Below, piece by piece: positions 36,135-47,779 of a stretch of 64,000 bases of DNA. The stretch spans positions 62,001-126,000 of the forward strand of contig CAVYNB010000002.1 in assembly GCA_963769745.1 (NCBI GenBank), given 5' to 3'. The notes under the pieces were generated by a model that was not told the origin of the DNA, did no database searches, and saw nothing but the letters and a program-made list of their open reading frames with translations. The stretch comes from JALORV01 sp963769745 (GTDB lineage: Bacteria > Pseudomonadota > Gammaproteobacteria > Burkholderiales > Burkholderiaceae_F). How positions within the stretch are numbered: the stretch's first letter is position 1; each line of letters starts with the position of its first letter. The translations under genes were made by a program, and so were the position numbers.

Positions 36135-37883
36135 ATGTCTGCCGTAACGCAAGGTCCTGGCGCCGCCGCAGGGGCCCTCACCGGTCTCGCGCGTGCGCTC
36201 GTCCAGCAGGGAAAGTTGCGCCCGGACCGGGCCGAGAACTTTGCGCGCAAGGCGGCGCAGGCAAACACCCAGTTCATCGACGAGCTGATCAATTCCGCGG
36301 ACGTGACGGGGTTGACCGCGAGCGGCGTCGCCAAGTTCGCGGCCGAGACATTCGGTCACCCGATGCTGGATCTGTCCGCGGTCGACCTCGAGCAGCTTCC
36401 GCGCGACATCATCGACAAGAAGCTCATCGCCACACAGCGCGTGCTGGCGTTGCGCAAGCGCGGCAACCGGCTCGCGATCGCCGTATCCGATCCGACAAAC
36501 TTTCCGGCGCTTGACCAGGTCAAGTTCCAGACCCAGTTGGCGCTCGATGTCATCGTCGTCGAGCACGACAAGCTGCTGCGCCTGGTCGAGTCGCAGGCGC
36601 AGTCGGTCAACCAGAAGCTCGAGGACATGGTCGGCAGCGACGATGTCAATTTCGACGATTTGCTGGGCGAGAGCCCGGAGCAAGCAGGCCCAGACGAAGC
36701 GGCACAGGTCGAGGTCGATGACGCTCCGGTCGTCCGCTTCCTGCAGAAGCTGCTGCTCGATGCGATCGGCGAGGGCGCATCCGATTTGCACTTCGAGCCC
36801 TACGAGAAGTTCTATCGCGTCCGCTTCCGCATCGACGGAGTACTGCGCGAGATCGCGCAGCCACCTCTGGCGATACGTGAACGCCTGTCAACCCGCATCA
36901 AGGTCGTTTCGCGGCTGGACATTTCCGAGAAGCGTGTGCCTCAGGACGGGCGGATGAAGCTCGCGCTCTCCGGCCAGCGCGCGATCGATTTCCGCGTCAG
37001 TACCTTGCCGACGATGTTCGGCGAGAAGATCGTGATGCGGATTCTCGACCCATCGCAGGCGAAACTCGGCATCGAAGCGCTGGGATACGAGCCGGACCAG
37101 AAGGAAGTCCTTCTGGATGCGGTCCAGCGACCGTACGGCATGGTGCTGGTCACCGGACCGACCGGCTCCGGCAAGACCGTGTCTCTTTACACCTGTCTGA
37201 ACATCCTGAATCAGCCGGGCGTCAATATTTCGACCGCGGAGGATCCGGCCGAGATCCAGATTGCGGGCATCAACCAGGTCAACGTGAACGAAAAAGCCGG
37301 GCTGACGTTCGCGAATTCCTTGCGCGCGTTCCTGCGGCAGGACCCGGACGTGATCATGGTGGGCGAAATCCGCGACCTCGAAACCGCCGACATCGCGATC
37401 AAGGCCGCGCAGACCGGACACATGGTGCTGTCGACACTGCACACGAACGATGCTCCTGGGACCCTGGTGCGTCTGCAGAACATGGGAGTTGCACCCTTCA
37501 ATGTCGCTTCCAGCGTTATCCTGATCACCGCCCAGCGCCTGGCCCGCAAACTGTGCGCCTGCAAGCAGCCGGCTGACATCAAGAAGGATGCGCTGGTGAC
37601 CGCGGGATTCCGCGGCGAGGATCTCGACGGCAACTGGGTACCCTACAAGGCAGTAGGCTGCGAAAAGTGCAAGGGCAGCGGCTACAAGGGCAGGCTGGGG
37701 ATCTATCAGGTGATGCCGATCACCGAGACGATGCAGGACATGATTCTGCGTCTTGCAACTGCGCCTGAGATTGCGCGCGAGGCGGCAGCCAACGGCGTGC
37801 GTGATCTGCGCCAGTCCGGGTTGATCAAGGTCAAGGCGGGCATCACGTCGATCGACGAGGTGCTCGGATGCACCAACGAGTGA
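36135..37883 (+). CDS. pilB: Type IV pilus extension ATPase PilB
   Basis: 582 aa. N-terminal GSPII_E domain (about 1-160), then the secretion-ATPase core: Walker A TGPTGSGKTVSLYTCL, Asp box DPAEIQIAGINQVNV, Walker B DPDVIMVGEIRD and His box GHMVLSTLHTND. A zinc-binding Cys set (CACK, CEKCKGSGYKGRLG) follows. Drives pilus assembly at the inner membrane. The 187-bp gap upstream contains a short GCCGC-AAGAT-GCGGC hairpin (35962-35976) and a TATAAC near 36090 that may be a weak -10. Confidence 0.95.
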   Translation: MSAVTQGPGAAAGALTGLARALVQQGKLRPDRAENFARKAAQANTQFIDELINSADVTGLTASGVAKFAAETFGHPMLDLSAVDLEQLPRDIIDKKLIATQRVLALRKRGNRLAIAVSDPTNFPALDQVKFQTQLALDVIVVEHDKLLRLVESQAQSVNQKLEDMVGSDDVNFDDLLGESPEQAGPDEAAQVEVDDAPVVRFLQKLLLDAIGEGASDLHFEPYEKFYRVRFRIDGVLREIAQPPLAIRERLSTRIKVVSRLDISEKRVPQDGRMKLALSGQRAIDFRVSTLPTMFGEKIVMRILDPSQAKLGIEALGYEPDQKEVLLDAVQRPYGMVLVTGPTGSGKTVSLYTCLNILNQPGVNISTAEDPAEIQIAGINQVNVNEKAGLTFANSLRAFLRQDPDVIMVGEIRDLETADIAIKAAQTGHMVLSTLHTNDAPGTLVRLQNMGVAPFNVASSVILITAQRLARKLCACKQPADIKKDALVTAGFRGEDLDGNWVPYKAVGCEKCKGSGYKGRLGIYQVMPITETMQDMILRLATAPEIAREAAANGVRDLRQSGLIKVKAGITSIDEVLGCTNE

Positions 37884-37906
37884 TGTAAGGCAGGAGAGAC
37901 GTCAAC

Positions 37907-39143
37907 ATGGCCACCGGCGCAATTGCAAAACCCAAGCCCCGCGCAGAAGTACGCGAGTCCGTCTTCCACTGGGAGGGTCGCGACAAGAACGGGCGCGTGG
38001 TCAAGGGCGAAATGCGGGCGGGCGGCGAATCGGTTGTCGCGGCATCGCTGCGGCGCCGCGGCGTCATGGTCAGCAAGATCAAGAAGCAGTCGTTTTCGCG
38101 TGGCCGCAAGATTACGGGCAAGGACCTCGCGCTCTTCACTCGGCAGCTCTCGACGATGCTGAAGGCCGGCGTGCCGCTGATGCAGTCCTTCGACATCGTC
38201 GGGCGCGGTCATGCGAATCCCTCGATGGCGCGGCTGATGAACGACATCCGCATGGACGTCGAGACCGGCACCAGCCTGAACCAGGCCTTCCGCAAGTACC
38301 CGCTCTACTTCGATCCGTTGTTCTGCAACCTGGTGGCCGCGGGCGAGCAGGCCGGTATTCTCGAGACCCTGCTCGATCGCCTGGCGATGTACCAGGAGAA
38401 GACGATCGCTCTAAAGGGCAAGATCAAGAAGGCGCTCTTTTACCCGATCACGATCATCATGGTCGCGATACTTGTGACGGCGGTGATCATGATCTTCGTG
38501 ATTCCCTCGTTCAAGAACGTGTTCACGAGCTTCGGTGCGGACCTGCCGGCACCGACACTTGTCGTGATCGCGATGTCGGACTTCTTTGTGAACTACTGGT
38601 ACATCGTGTTTGGAACCTTGTTCGGCGGCATCTACTTCCTGGTACAGGCTTGGAGACGGTCACCCAAAGGTCCAGGCCATGGTCGACCGCACTCTGCTCA
38701 AGCTTCCGGTGCTGGGAGAAATGCTGCAGAAGGCCTCGATCGCCCGGTGGAGTCGCACGCTGGCGACTACCTTTGCCGCCGGCGTCCCGCTGGTCGAGGC
38801 GCTCGACTCCGTCGGCCCTGCGTCCGGCAACTACGTCTACAAGGAAGCGACCAAGTCGGTGCAGACCGAGGTCAACGTCGGTACCAGCCTGGCGCAGGCC
38901 ATGCAGAACACCGGCGTGTTTCCGAACATGGCGGTGCAGATGACCCAGATCGGTGAAGAGTCCGGCTCGCTCGACTCGATGCTGTCCAAGGTTGCCGACT
39001 ACTACGAACGCGAGGTCGACGAGACCGTGGACGCGCTGTCCAGCCTGATGGAACCGCTGATCATGGTGATTCTCGGCGTCGTCATCGGCGGCATCGTCAT
39101 CGCCATTTACATGCCGATCTTCAAGCTCGGCCAGGTCGTCTGA
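37907..39143 (+). CDS. pilC: Type IV pilus inner-membrane platform protein PilC (frameshifted)
   Basis: GSPII_F protein that anchors PilB. The first half (FHWEGRDKNGRVVKGE, TRQLSTMLKAGVPLMQSFDI, GTSLNQAFRKYP, three-helix region) reads in frame to WRRSPK. The second half (VQAMVDRTLLKLPVLGEML, RTLATTFAAGVPLVEALDS, SLMEPLIMVILGVVIGG) is in the +1 frame. An extra A in CCCAAAGG at 38666-38670 accounts for the shift. Corrected length 411 aa, normal for PilC. ATG behind AGGAGA; 23 bp after pilB. Confidence 0.9.
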
Positions 39144-39183
39144 ATCCCCGCTAGCGGGCCGCTCGTGCGGCCCGCTTCATCTC

Positions 39184-40026
39184 GTGCTCGAAGCTTCGCA
39201 GTTCGTCGTCGTCGCGGCCGTCTTCGGTCTGGCGATCGGCTCCTTCCTGAACGTCGTCATCCATCGCCTTCCGCGGATGATGGACAACGAGTGGCGAGCC
39301 CAGTGCGCCGAACTCGAAGGCAAGGAGCCGCCGGAACAGGGGCGCTACAACCTGCTGGTGCCGCGCTCGCAGTGTCCGTCCTGCAAGACAATGATTCGCG
39401 CACGCGACAATATCCCCGTGGTGTCCTGGCTCGTGCTGGGAGGCAAGTGTGCGCATTGCAGCGCACGCATCTCGGCCCGCTACCCGATCGTCGAGGCGCT
39501 CACGGCAGTCCTGTCGGCGCTCGTGGCCTGGAAGTTCGGCTTCGGCTGGACCGCCGGTCTGTTGCTGATTCTCACGTGGACGCTGATCGCGCTGACTTTC
39601 ATCGATGCCGATACCACACTGCTTCCCGATGACCTGACCCTGCCCCTCCTCTGGCTGGGGCTGATTGCAAATCTGTTCGGCCTCATTCCAGGCGTCCTGC
39701 TGCGAGACGCCGTGATCGGCGCGATCGTCGGCTACCTTTCGCTCTGGTCGATCTACTGGGTGTTCAAGCTGGCTACCGGCAAGGAAGGCATGGGCTACGG
39801 CGACTTCAAGCTGCTGGCTGCGCTAGGCGCGTGGCTGGGGTGGAAGGCGCTGTTGCCGATCGTCCTGCTGTCGTCGGTCGTTGGCGCCGCGGTCGGCATC
39901 GTGCTGATCGTGCTGGCGCGCCGGGGCCGCGAGATTCCCATCCCCTTCGGGCCGTATCTGGCTGCAGCCGGTTTCATCGTGATGCTTGTCGGCGATCGGC
40001 TCACCGCCCTGCTCGTTCCGGTCTGA
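39184..40026 (+). CDS. pilD: Prepilin peptidase / N-methyltransferase PilD
   Basis: 280 aa, GTG start. Membrane protease that cleaves and N-methylates type IV prepilins and type II pseudopilins. The cytoplasmic loop has two Cys pairs (CPSCKTMI, CAHCSARIS). Catalytic aspartates lie in FIDADTTLLPDDLT and GYGDFKLLAALGAW. About eight helices. Overlaps coaE by 1 bp (TGATG). Confidence 0.94.
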   Translation: MLEASQFVVVAAVFGLAIGSFLNVVIHRLPRMMDNEWRAQCAELEGKEPPEQGRYNLLVPRSQCPSCKTMIRARDNIPVVSWLVLGGKCAHCSARISARYPIVEALTAVLSALVAWKFGFGWTAGLLLILTWTLIALTFIDADTTLLPDDLTLPLLWLGLIANLFGLIPGVLLRDAVIGAIVGYLSLWSIYWVFKLATGKEGMGYGDFKLLAALGAWLGWKALLPIVLLSSVVGAAVGIVLIVLARRGREIPIPFGPYLAAAGFIVMLVGDRLTALLVPV

Positions 40027-40658
40027 TGCCGACCTACGCCATCGGGCTGACCGGAGGCATCGGCAGCGGCAAGAGCACCGTGGCCGCGATGCTGCAGCAA
40101 CTCGGCGCAGGGATCATCGATGCCGACACCCTCGTGCACGAGCTGATTGCGCCCTCGGGCGCGGCCGTGGAGGCGCTCAGGCGGGAGTTCGGTACGGAGG
40201 CCATCGCCGCCGATGGCGGGCTCGATCGCGCCTGGATGCGAGCGCGCGCGTTTGGTGACGCTGACGTGCGCCGCCGGCTCGAAGCGATCCTGCACCCACA
40301 GGTGCGTGCAGCGGCGGAGCAGCGCGCGGTTTCGTTGTCCACCCTCGTCCCCTACATCGTCTTTGTAATCCCACTGCTCGTCGAATCGGGCGACTGGAGG
40401 TCAAGGGTGCAACGAATTCTCGTCGTCGACTGTGTCGAAGCAGTACAGATCTCCCGCGTTGCCGCGAGGCCGGGAATGGACGAGGCGACCGCACGCGCGA
40501 TTCTTCACGCCCAGGCAAAGCGGCAATCGCGCCTGGCGATTGCGGACGATGTGCTCTACAACGAGGCGCCTCGGGCCGATATCGAGTCGCGCGTGGCGCT
40601 GCTGCACAGGCACTACGTCCAATGGGCCCGCGACCCCGTTCTGCGCAACAGCCTGTGA
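40026..40658 (+). CDS. coaE: Dephospho-CoA kinase
   Basis: 210 aa. Last step of coenzyme A synthesis. P-loop GLTGGIGSGKSTVAAML, then DADTLVHELIAPSGAA and FVIPLLVESGDW, VVDCVEAVQISRVAARPGM, RQSRLAIADDVLYNE. Conserved neighbour of pilD and zapD in Gammaproteobacteria. Confidence 0.95.
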   Translation: MPTYAIGLTGGIGSGKSTVAAMLQQLGAGIIDADTLVHELIAPSGAAVEALRREFGTEAIAADGGLDRAWMRARAFGDADVRRRLEAILHPQVRAAAEQRAVSLSTLVPYIVFVIPLLVESGDWRSRVQRILVVDCVEAVQISRVAARPGMDEATARAILHAQAKRQSRLAIADDVLYNEAPRADIESRVALLHRHYVQWARDPVLRNSL

Positions 40659-40692
40659 TATCGTCGACCGCATCCCCGCGCTTACGGCGTCC

Positions 40693-41464
40693 ATGTCGAT
40701 CGACAGTCTGGTTCTGTACGAGTATCCGTTCAGCGAACGGATACGCACGCTGCTGCGGCTCGAAGACCTCTTCGACAAGTTGCTGTACTTCTGCGGTGAG
40801 CAGCACGCCTACTGCCACCACACGGCGCTGCTGACACTGTTCGAGATCCTCGAAGTCACGTCGCGCGCCGACCTGAAGTCCGACCTGCTTGCAGGAACTC
40901 GAGCGGCACAAGCAGACGCTGAACGCGCTGCGCAACAATCCGCAGGTCTCCGAAGCTGCGCTTGCCACCGTACTTTCCGACATCGACCAGGCGCAGCAGG
41001 CGCTCAATGCCACGACCGGCAAGGCCGGACAGCACATCCGCGACAACGAGTGGCTGATGAGCATCCGCAGCCGCGCCATCATTCCCGGTGGCACCTGCGA
41101 GTTCGACCTGCCCTCGTATCACGCCTGGCTGACCCGCGATGTCGACAGCCGCACGCGCGACCTCCAGGCCTGGGTGCAGCCGATGATGCAGTTTCAGTCT
41201 GCGCTCGGGATCGTGCTCAAGCTGCTGCGCGAGACGGCGCATCGCAGCCGCCAGACCGCGGCCCAGGGCTCATTCCAGCAAATGCTCCAGGGCAGGACCT
41301 ATGCGCTCCTGCAGGTGCGTGTCGACGGATCGCTGAATGCGATCCCGGAGATCAGCGCCAACAAGTACATGCTGTGGATACGGTTCATGACCCAGGATCG
41401 CGACCTCAAGCCGCGTTCGGTCGAGCGCGACATCCCGTTTGAACTGGCCCTTTGCGCCTTCTGA
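40693..41464 (+). CDS. zapD: Cell division protein ZapD (frameshifted)
   Basis: FtsZ-bundling protein. Frame one: MSIDSLVLYEYPFSERIRTL, LEDLFDKLLYFC, LFEILEVTSRADLKSDLL. Frame two: QELERHKQTLNALRNNPQVS, LNATTGKAGQHIRDNEWLMS, RAIIPGGTCEFDLPSYHAWL to the end. Removing one T at 40889-40890 (CTGCTTGCAG to CTGCTGCAG) joins them into 256 aa, family length. It follows coaE by 34 bp and precedes yacG. Confidence 0.9.
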
Positions 41465-41470
41465 TCACCG

Positions 41471-41662
41471 ATGACGACGGTGAAATGCCCCACGTGCGAG
41501 GCACGCACGCTGTGGAACGAGGACAACGTCTACCGGCCGTTCTGCTCTGAGCGCTGCAAGCTGATCGACCTGGGAGCGTGGGCCTCGGAGCGGTATGTCG
41601 TCGCCGGCCGGCCGAGCGACGTGGCCGGCGACGCTGCTCCTGACGTGACCGCGAACGACTAG
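41471..41662 (+). CDS. yacG: YacG, DNA gyrase inhibitor
   Basis: 63 aa. Small zinc protein with the C-x2-C...C-x3-C pattern: VKCPTCEARTLWNEDN and YRPFCSERCKLIDLGAWASE. It binds GyrB and inhibits gyrase in E. coli. Convergent with the Nudix gene; their stop codons overlap at 41659-41662. Confidence 0.93.
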   Translation: MTTVKCPTCEARTLWNEDNVYRPFCSERCKLIDLGAWASERYVVAGRPSDVAGDAAPDVTAND

Positions 41663-42606
41663 CGCTCCGGCCAGGCCGCCCGCTGGAGCGCAATGCCCTG
41701 TGCGCCCGCGTCCCGAGCCCGTTGCAGATCTCCGGCGTCAAGGCCGCCGATCGCATAGACGGGAACAGCCGTGGCAGCGACCCATCGCGCCAGGCAATCC
41801 CAACCCATTCCCTTTGACTCGGGATGTGACGCCGTAGGAGCGACAGGACCCAACACGGCGAAATCGACGCCAATGGCAGCCGCGTGGGCAAGTTCAGCTT
41901 CGCCATGAGCCGATGCGCCGACCCAGTCGCATTCAGGCCGTCGGTTTGCAGCCATCAGGTCGCTTGATGTGAGGTGAATTCCATCGGCCGCCAGCGACCA
42001 CGCGTGGGGGTGCCGACTGCTGACCACGAGCAAGCCGCCAACGGCGCGTACCCGTCGCAGCGTTTCCCTGAATAGCGGTTCTGCGTCCGCACGGCCCAGG
42101 TGAGGTTCGCGAAACTGCATGAATCTCAGCCCGCGTTCGAGCGCGATCTCGAGACGCTGCAGATACAGCGCTGCACCGAGTTCGTGTGCGTTGGAGATCG
42201 CATAGACGGGCGGCAGCGCAAGCCAGCGCAACACCGGCACCGTTGCCGGCAACAAGGGACCGTCCGGCAGGTCGTCATGAGCGCAGAACCGGAACGACTG
42301 TCCCTCGCGTGCATGCAACTCACCCGACCAGTCGAAGACACGACAGAAGTGCAGCCGCACATGGGCGTGCGGGTACTCGAACTCCCGCACCACCCACGGA
42401 ACGGTGGGGCCGATCTCAATGCCCAATTCCTCGTGCAACTCGCGCGCCAGCGCCTTCGCGACGGATTCTCCCGGCTCGAGCTTTCCGCCGGGAAACTCCC
42501 AGTAGTGGGCGTAAGGCTTGCCTGCAGGTCGACTCGCGAGCAGGAACCGGCCGTCGTGGCGGATAAGCACACCGACCGCCACGTCGACCACCGGCCTGGA
42601 AGTCAT
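41659..42606 (-). CDS. mutT: Nudix hydrolase (MutT) fused to ThiE/TenI-like domain
   Basis: 315 aa. Residues 1-135 form a MutT-type 8-oxo-dGTP diphosphatase: VAVGVLIRHDGRFLLASRP, EFPGGKLEPGESVAKALA with Nudix box ending RELHEELGIE. Residues 140-315 form a thiamine-phosphate-synthase-like barrel: GLRFMQFREPHL, GIHLTSSDL, DFAVLGPVAPTASHPESKGMG, VYAIGGLD. The Lys of the usual R-E-K motif and the GQ-x-D element are altered, so the second domain is probably not a working ThiE. This fusion is a known gammaproteobacterial form. Confidence 0.9.
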   Translation of the reverse strand: MTSRPVVDVAVGVLIRHDGRFLLASRPAGKPYAHYWEFPGGKLEPGESVAKALARELHEELGIEIGPTVPWVVREFEYPHAHVRLHFCRVFDWSGELHAREGQSFRFCAHDDLPDGPLLPATVPVLRWLALPPVYAISNAHELGAALYLQRLEIALERGLRFMQFREPHLGRADAEPLFRETLRRVRAVGGLLVVSSRHPHAWSLAADGIHLTSSDLMAANRRPECDWVGASAHGEAELAHAAAIGVDFAVLGPVAPTASHPESKGMGWDCLARWVAATAVPVYAIGGLDAGDLQRARDAGAQGIALQRAAWPER

Positions 42607-43535
42607 CGACCCTTGCGGCTCTTCTCGAGCAGGTGGCGGCCCGCAAAATCGCGCGCAAACTGAAGAGCGACGCGCCCGGAACGCGACCCACGCTGGAGTG
42701 CAAACTGCAGCGCCTCGTTACTCGCACGTTCCGTGTCGGCCGCGGCTACGCCGAGCTGCTTGAGCCAATGCTGCACGATGTCGAGGTAATCGTCCTGGCG
42801 GAACGGATAGAACGTCAGCCAGATGCCGAAACGCTCGGACAACGACACGCGCTCCTCGACGGCTTCGGCCGGATGCACTTCACCGTCGTCCTGATGCTGC
42901 GCGGCGAGGTTGTCGCGCATGAACTCCGGCATCAGATGGCGTCGGTTCGATGTCGCATAGATCAGAACGTTGTCAGCGCGTCCGGCGATGGAGCCGTCGA
43001 GCGCGACCTTCAGCTCTTTGTAGCCGGCCTCGCTGGCGTCGAACGACAGGTCGTCGCAGAACACGATGAAGCGCTCGGCGCGGCCTTCGAGCAGCGCCAC
43101 CAGGTCGGCGAGGTCGACGAGGTCACGCTTGTCGACTTCGACCAGGCGCAGGCCGTCAGCGGCGAAGGAATGCAGGCAGGCGCGGATCAGCGACGACTTG
43201 CCGGTGCCCCGGGCGCCCGTGAGCAGCACGTTGTTCGCCGGCAGCCGGCGCACGAACTGCTCGGTATTGCGGCGTATCGCGTCCTTCTGTGCGTCGACGT
43301 GCTGCAGGTCATCGAAGGCAATCAGGGCTGGATGCGTCACGGCGTCGAGTACGCCCCGCTCCATGCCCAGGTAACGGCGCTTGCGCCAGCGGAAGGCCAG
43401 CGCATCGCCGAAATCCGGTACCGCGCCGGACGGCAGCAGTGCTTCGATACGCGCCAGCGCGTCAGCCAGTCGCGGCAATGCTCCGTCATCGCGGGTGGTG
43501 TCTTTCGACGGCGTCCTGGGTGCGCGCGCGGTCAC
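42603..43535 (-). CDS. DUF815 AAA+ family ATP-binding protein
   Basis: 310 aa. Walker A TGARGTGKSSLIRACL, Walker B-like FIVFCDDLSFDASE, sensor segment LIYATSNRRHLMPEFM and arginine-containing RFGIWLTFYPFRQDDYL. The N-terminal part has FRWRKRRYLGMERGVLDAV. The molecular function is unknown. Start and stop overlap argJ and mutT by 4 bp each, so the three form an operon. Confidence 0.88.
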   Translation of the reverse strand: MTARAPRTPSKDTTRDDGALPRLADALARIEALLPSGAVPDFGDALAFRWRKRRYLGMERGVLDAVTHPALIAFDDLQHVDAQKDAIRRNTEQFVRRLPANNVLLTGARGTGKSSLIRACLHSFAADGLRLVEVDKRDLVDLADLVALLEGRAERFIVFCDDLSFDASEAGYKELKVALDGSIAGRADNVLIYATSNRRHLMPEFMRDNLAAQHQDDGEVHPAEAVEERVSLSERFGIWLTFYPFRQDDYLDIVQHWLKQLGVAAADTERASNEALQFALQRGSRSGRVALQFARDFAGRHLLEKSRKGR

Positions 43536-44755
43536 GAGCGGTAGTCCGCGTTGATCGACACGTAGTCGTGCGAAAGATCCGTCGTCCAGACTCGCGTGGA
43601 TTCGCGCCCGCGGCCGAGCTTAAGGTGCACGAGGATTTCCTGCTTCTTCATCACGCGCTGGCCGTCGCTCTCGCGATAGTCCGGGTGCCGCCCGCCGTCG
43701 CGCACGACCCAGACGTCGTCCAGCAGCAGCTGCACGCGCGCCGGATCGAGGTCGTCAATGCCAGCATTGCCGACCGCGGCGAGGATGCGTCCGAGGTTGG
43801 GGTCGGAGGCAAAGAACGCCGTCTTCACCAGCGGCGAATGCGCCACCGCATAGGCCACCTGGGCCGCCTCGCCAACTGATCGGGCTTCGTCGACCCGCAC
43901 TTCGATGAACTTGGTTGCGCCTTCGCCGTCCCTGACGATCGCCTGTGCGAGCGTTTGCGCGATCTCCGACAGCGCGTCGCGCAGCGGCTCGTAGGAAGGA
44001 TCAGCGGATCCGCCTATCTTCAGCGATCCCGCACCGCTGGCGATGACCACGAAGGAGTCGTTGGTCGACGTATCGCCATCGACAGTGATGCGATTGAACG
44101 ACAGCCTGGCAGCGTGTTCCGTCATGGCCTGCAGGCAATCGCGGGGCACGGCGCAGTCCATGGCGATGAAGCCCAGCATCGTCGCCATGTCGGGGCGAAT
44201 CATCCCGGCACCCTTCGCGATGCCCGTGATCGTCACCGTGTGTGTGCCGATGGGAACGCGTCGCGAAACCGCCTTGGGAACCGTGTCCGTCGTCATGATC
44301 GCTTCGGCGGCTTCGAACCAGTGGTCGGCTGCAAGCGCCTCGATGGCATCCGGCAGGCCGGCGATCAGGCGGTCCACCGGAAGGGGTTCCATGATCACGC
44401 CGGTCGAAAACGGCAGGATCGCTCCCGCATCGATGCCGAGTAACCGCGCAGCGGCATCACAGGTGCTGCGAGCCGCTGCAAGTCCCGGCACGCCGGTACC
44501 GGCATTGGCATTGCCGGTGTTGATGATCAACGCACGTATCGATCCGCCCGCAATGTGCTCGCGACACACCTGGACCGGGGCCGCAGCGAACCGGTTGCGG
44601 GTGAAGACACCGGCGACGTTGGCTCCGGCAGCGAGCCGGATCACGAGCAGGTCCTTGCGGTTCGCCTTGCGGATGCCCGCCTGCGTCCAGCCCAGCTCTA
44701 CCCCGGCGACAGGCAGCAGTTCCTCACGGCGAGGCGGTGTCAGGTTGACAGGCAT
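43532..44755 (-). CDS. argJ: Glutamate N-acetyltransferase / amino-acid acetyltransferase ArgJ
   Basis: 407 aa. Recycles acetyl from N-acetylornithine to glutamate in arginine synthesis; the protein self-cleaves before the Thr nucleophile in MIRPDMATMLGF. Also INTGNANAGTG, STGVIMEPLP, and the C-terminal YVSINADY typical of the family. An argJ between secA and mutT is also seen in pseudomonads. Confidence 0.95.
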   Translation of the reverse strand: MPVNLTPPRREELLPVAGVELGWTQAGIRKANRKDLLVIRLAAGANVAGVFTRNRFAAAPVQVCREHIAGGSIRALIINTGNANAGTGVPGLAAARSTCDAAARLLGIDAGAILPFSTGVIMEPLPVDRLIAGLPDAIEALAADHWFEAAEAIMTTDTVPKAVSRRVPIGTHTVTITGIAKGAGMIRPDMATMLGFIAMDCAVPRDCLQAMTEHAARLSFNRITVDGDTSTNDSFVVIASGAGSLKIGGSADPSYEPLRDALSEIAQTLAQAIVRDGEGATKFIEVRVDEARSVGEAAQVAYAVAHSPLVKTAFFASDPNLGRILAAVGNAGIDDLDPARVQLLLDDVWVVRDGGRHPDYRESDGQRVMKKQEILVHLKLGRGRESTRVWTTDLSHDYVSINADYRS

Positions 44756-44826
44756 GGCGCAGCAACGGATCAGAAAGCGTGAACCTTACCGCATGCCCAC
44801 ACCCATGAAGTGAGGGGGAGGTCCAG

Positions 44827-44845
44827 GAGGGGGCACAGCCCCCTC
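44827..44845. repeat. Hairpin gagggggcacagccccctc (REP-like)
   Basis: Perfect 7-bp stem with a short loop between secA and argJ. On the minus strand it is followed by TCCTGGACCTCCCCCTC, giving a GC-rich repeat-like look. No T-run follows, so it is not a standard terminator. Confidence 0.5.
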
Positions 44846-44882
44846 TTGCAGCTAAACCTGCAGTGGTGTCATGGCAGGCTCG

Positions 44883-47645
<2,763 letters not shown>

Positions 47646-47779
47646 GCGGAAATTGGGTCGCGCTTGCGCGTCGACGCCCAGAGGTGATTGCCTGCGGCGG
47701 CCCGTGAGAGCCTGACCACATTGCGCAAAGCGAAAATTATGTCACAGGGGGGACGGCCGCCCAGGTGACTCCAGGAGGC

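Noticed and set aside
37907..39143. Programmed ribosomal frameshifting in pilC (CCCAAAGG)
   Set aside because: One of nine unrelated genes with similar breaks and no shared slippery site or downstream stimulator; sequence error is simpler.
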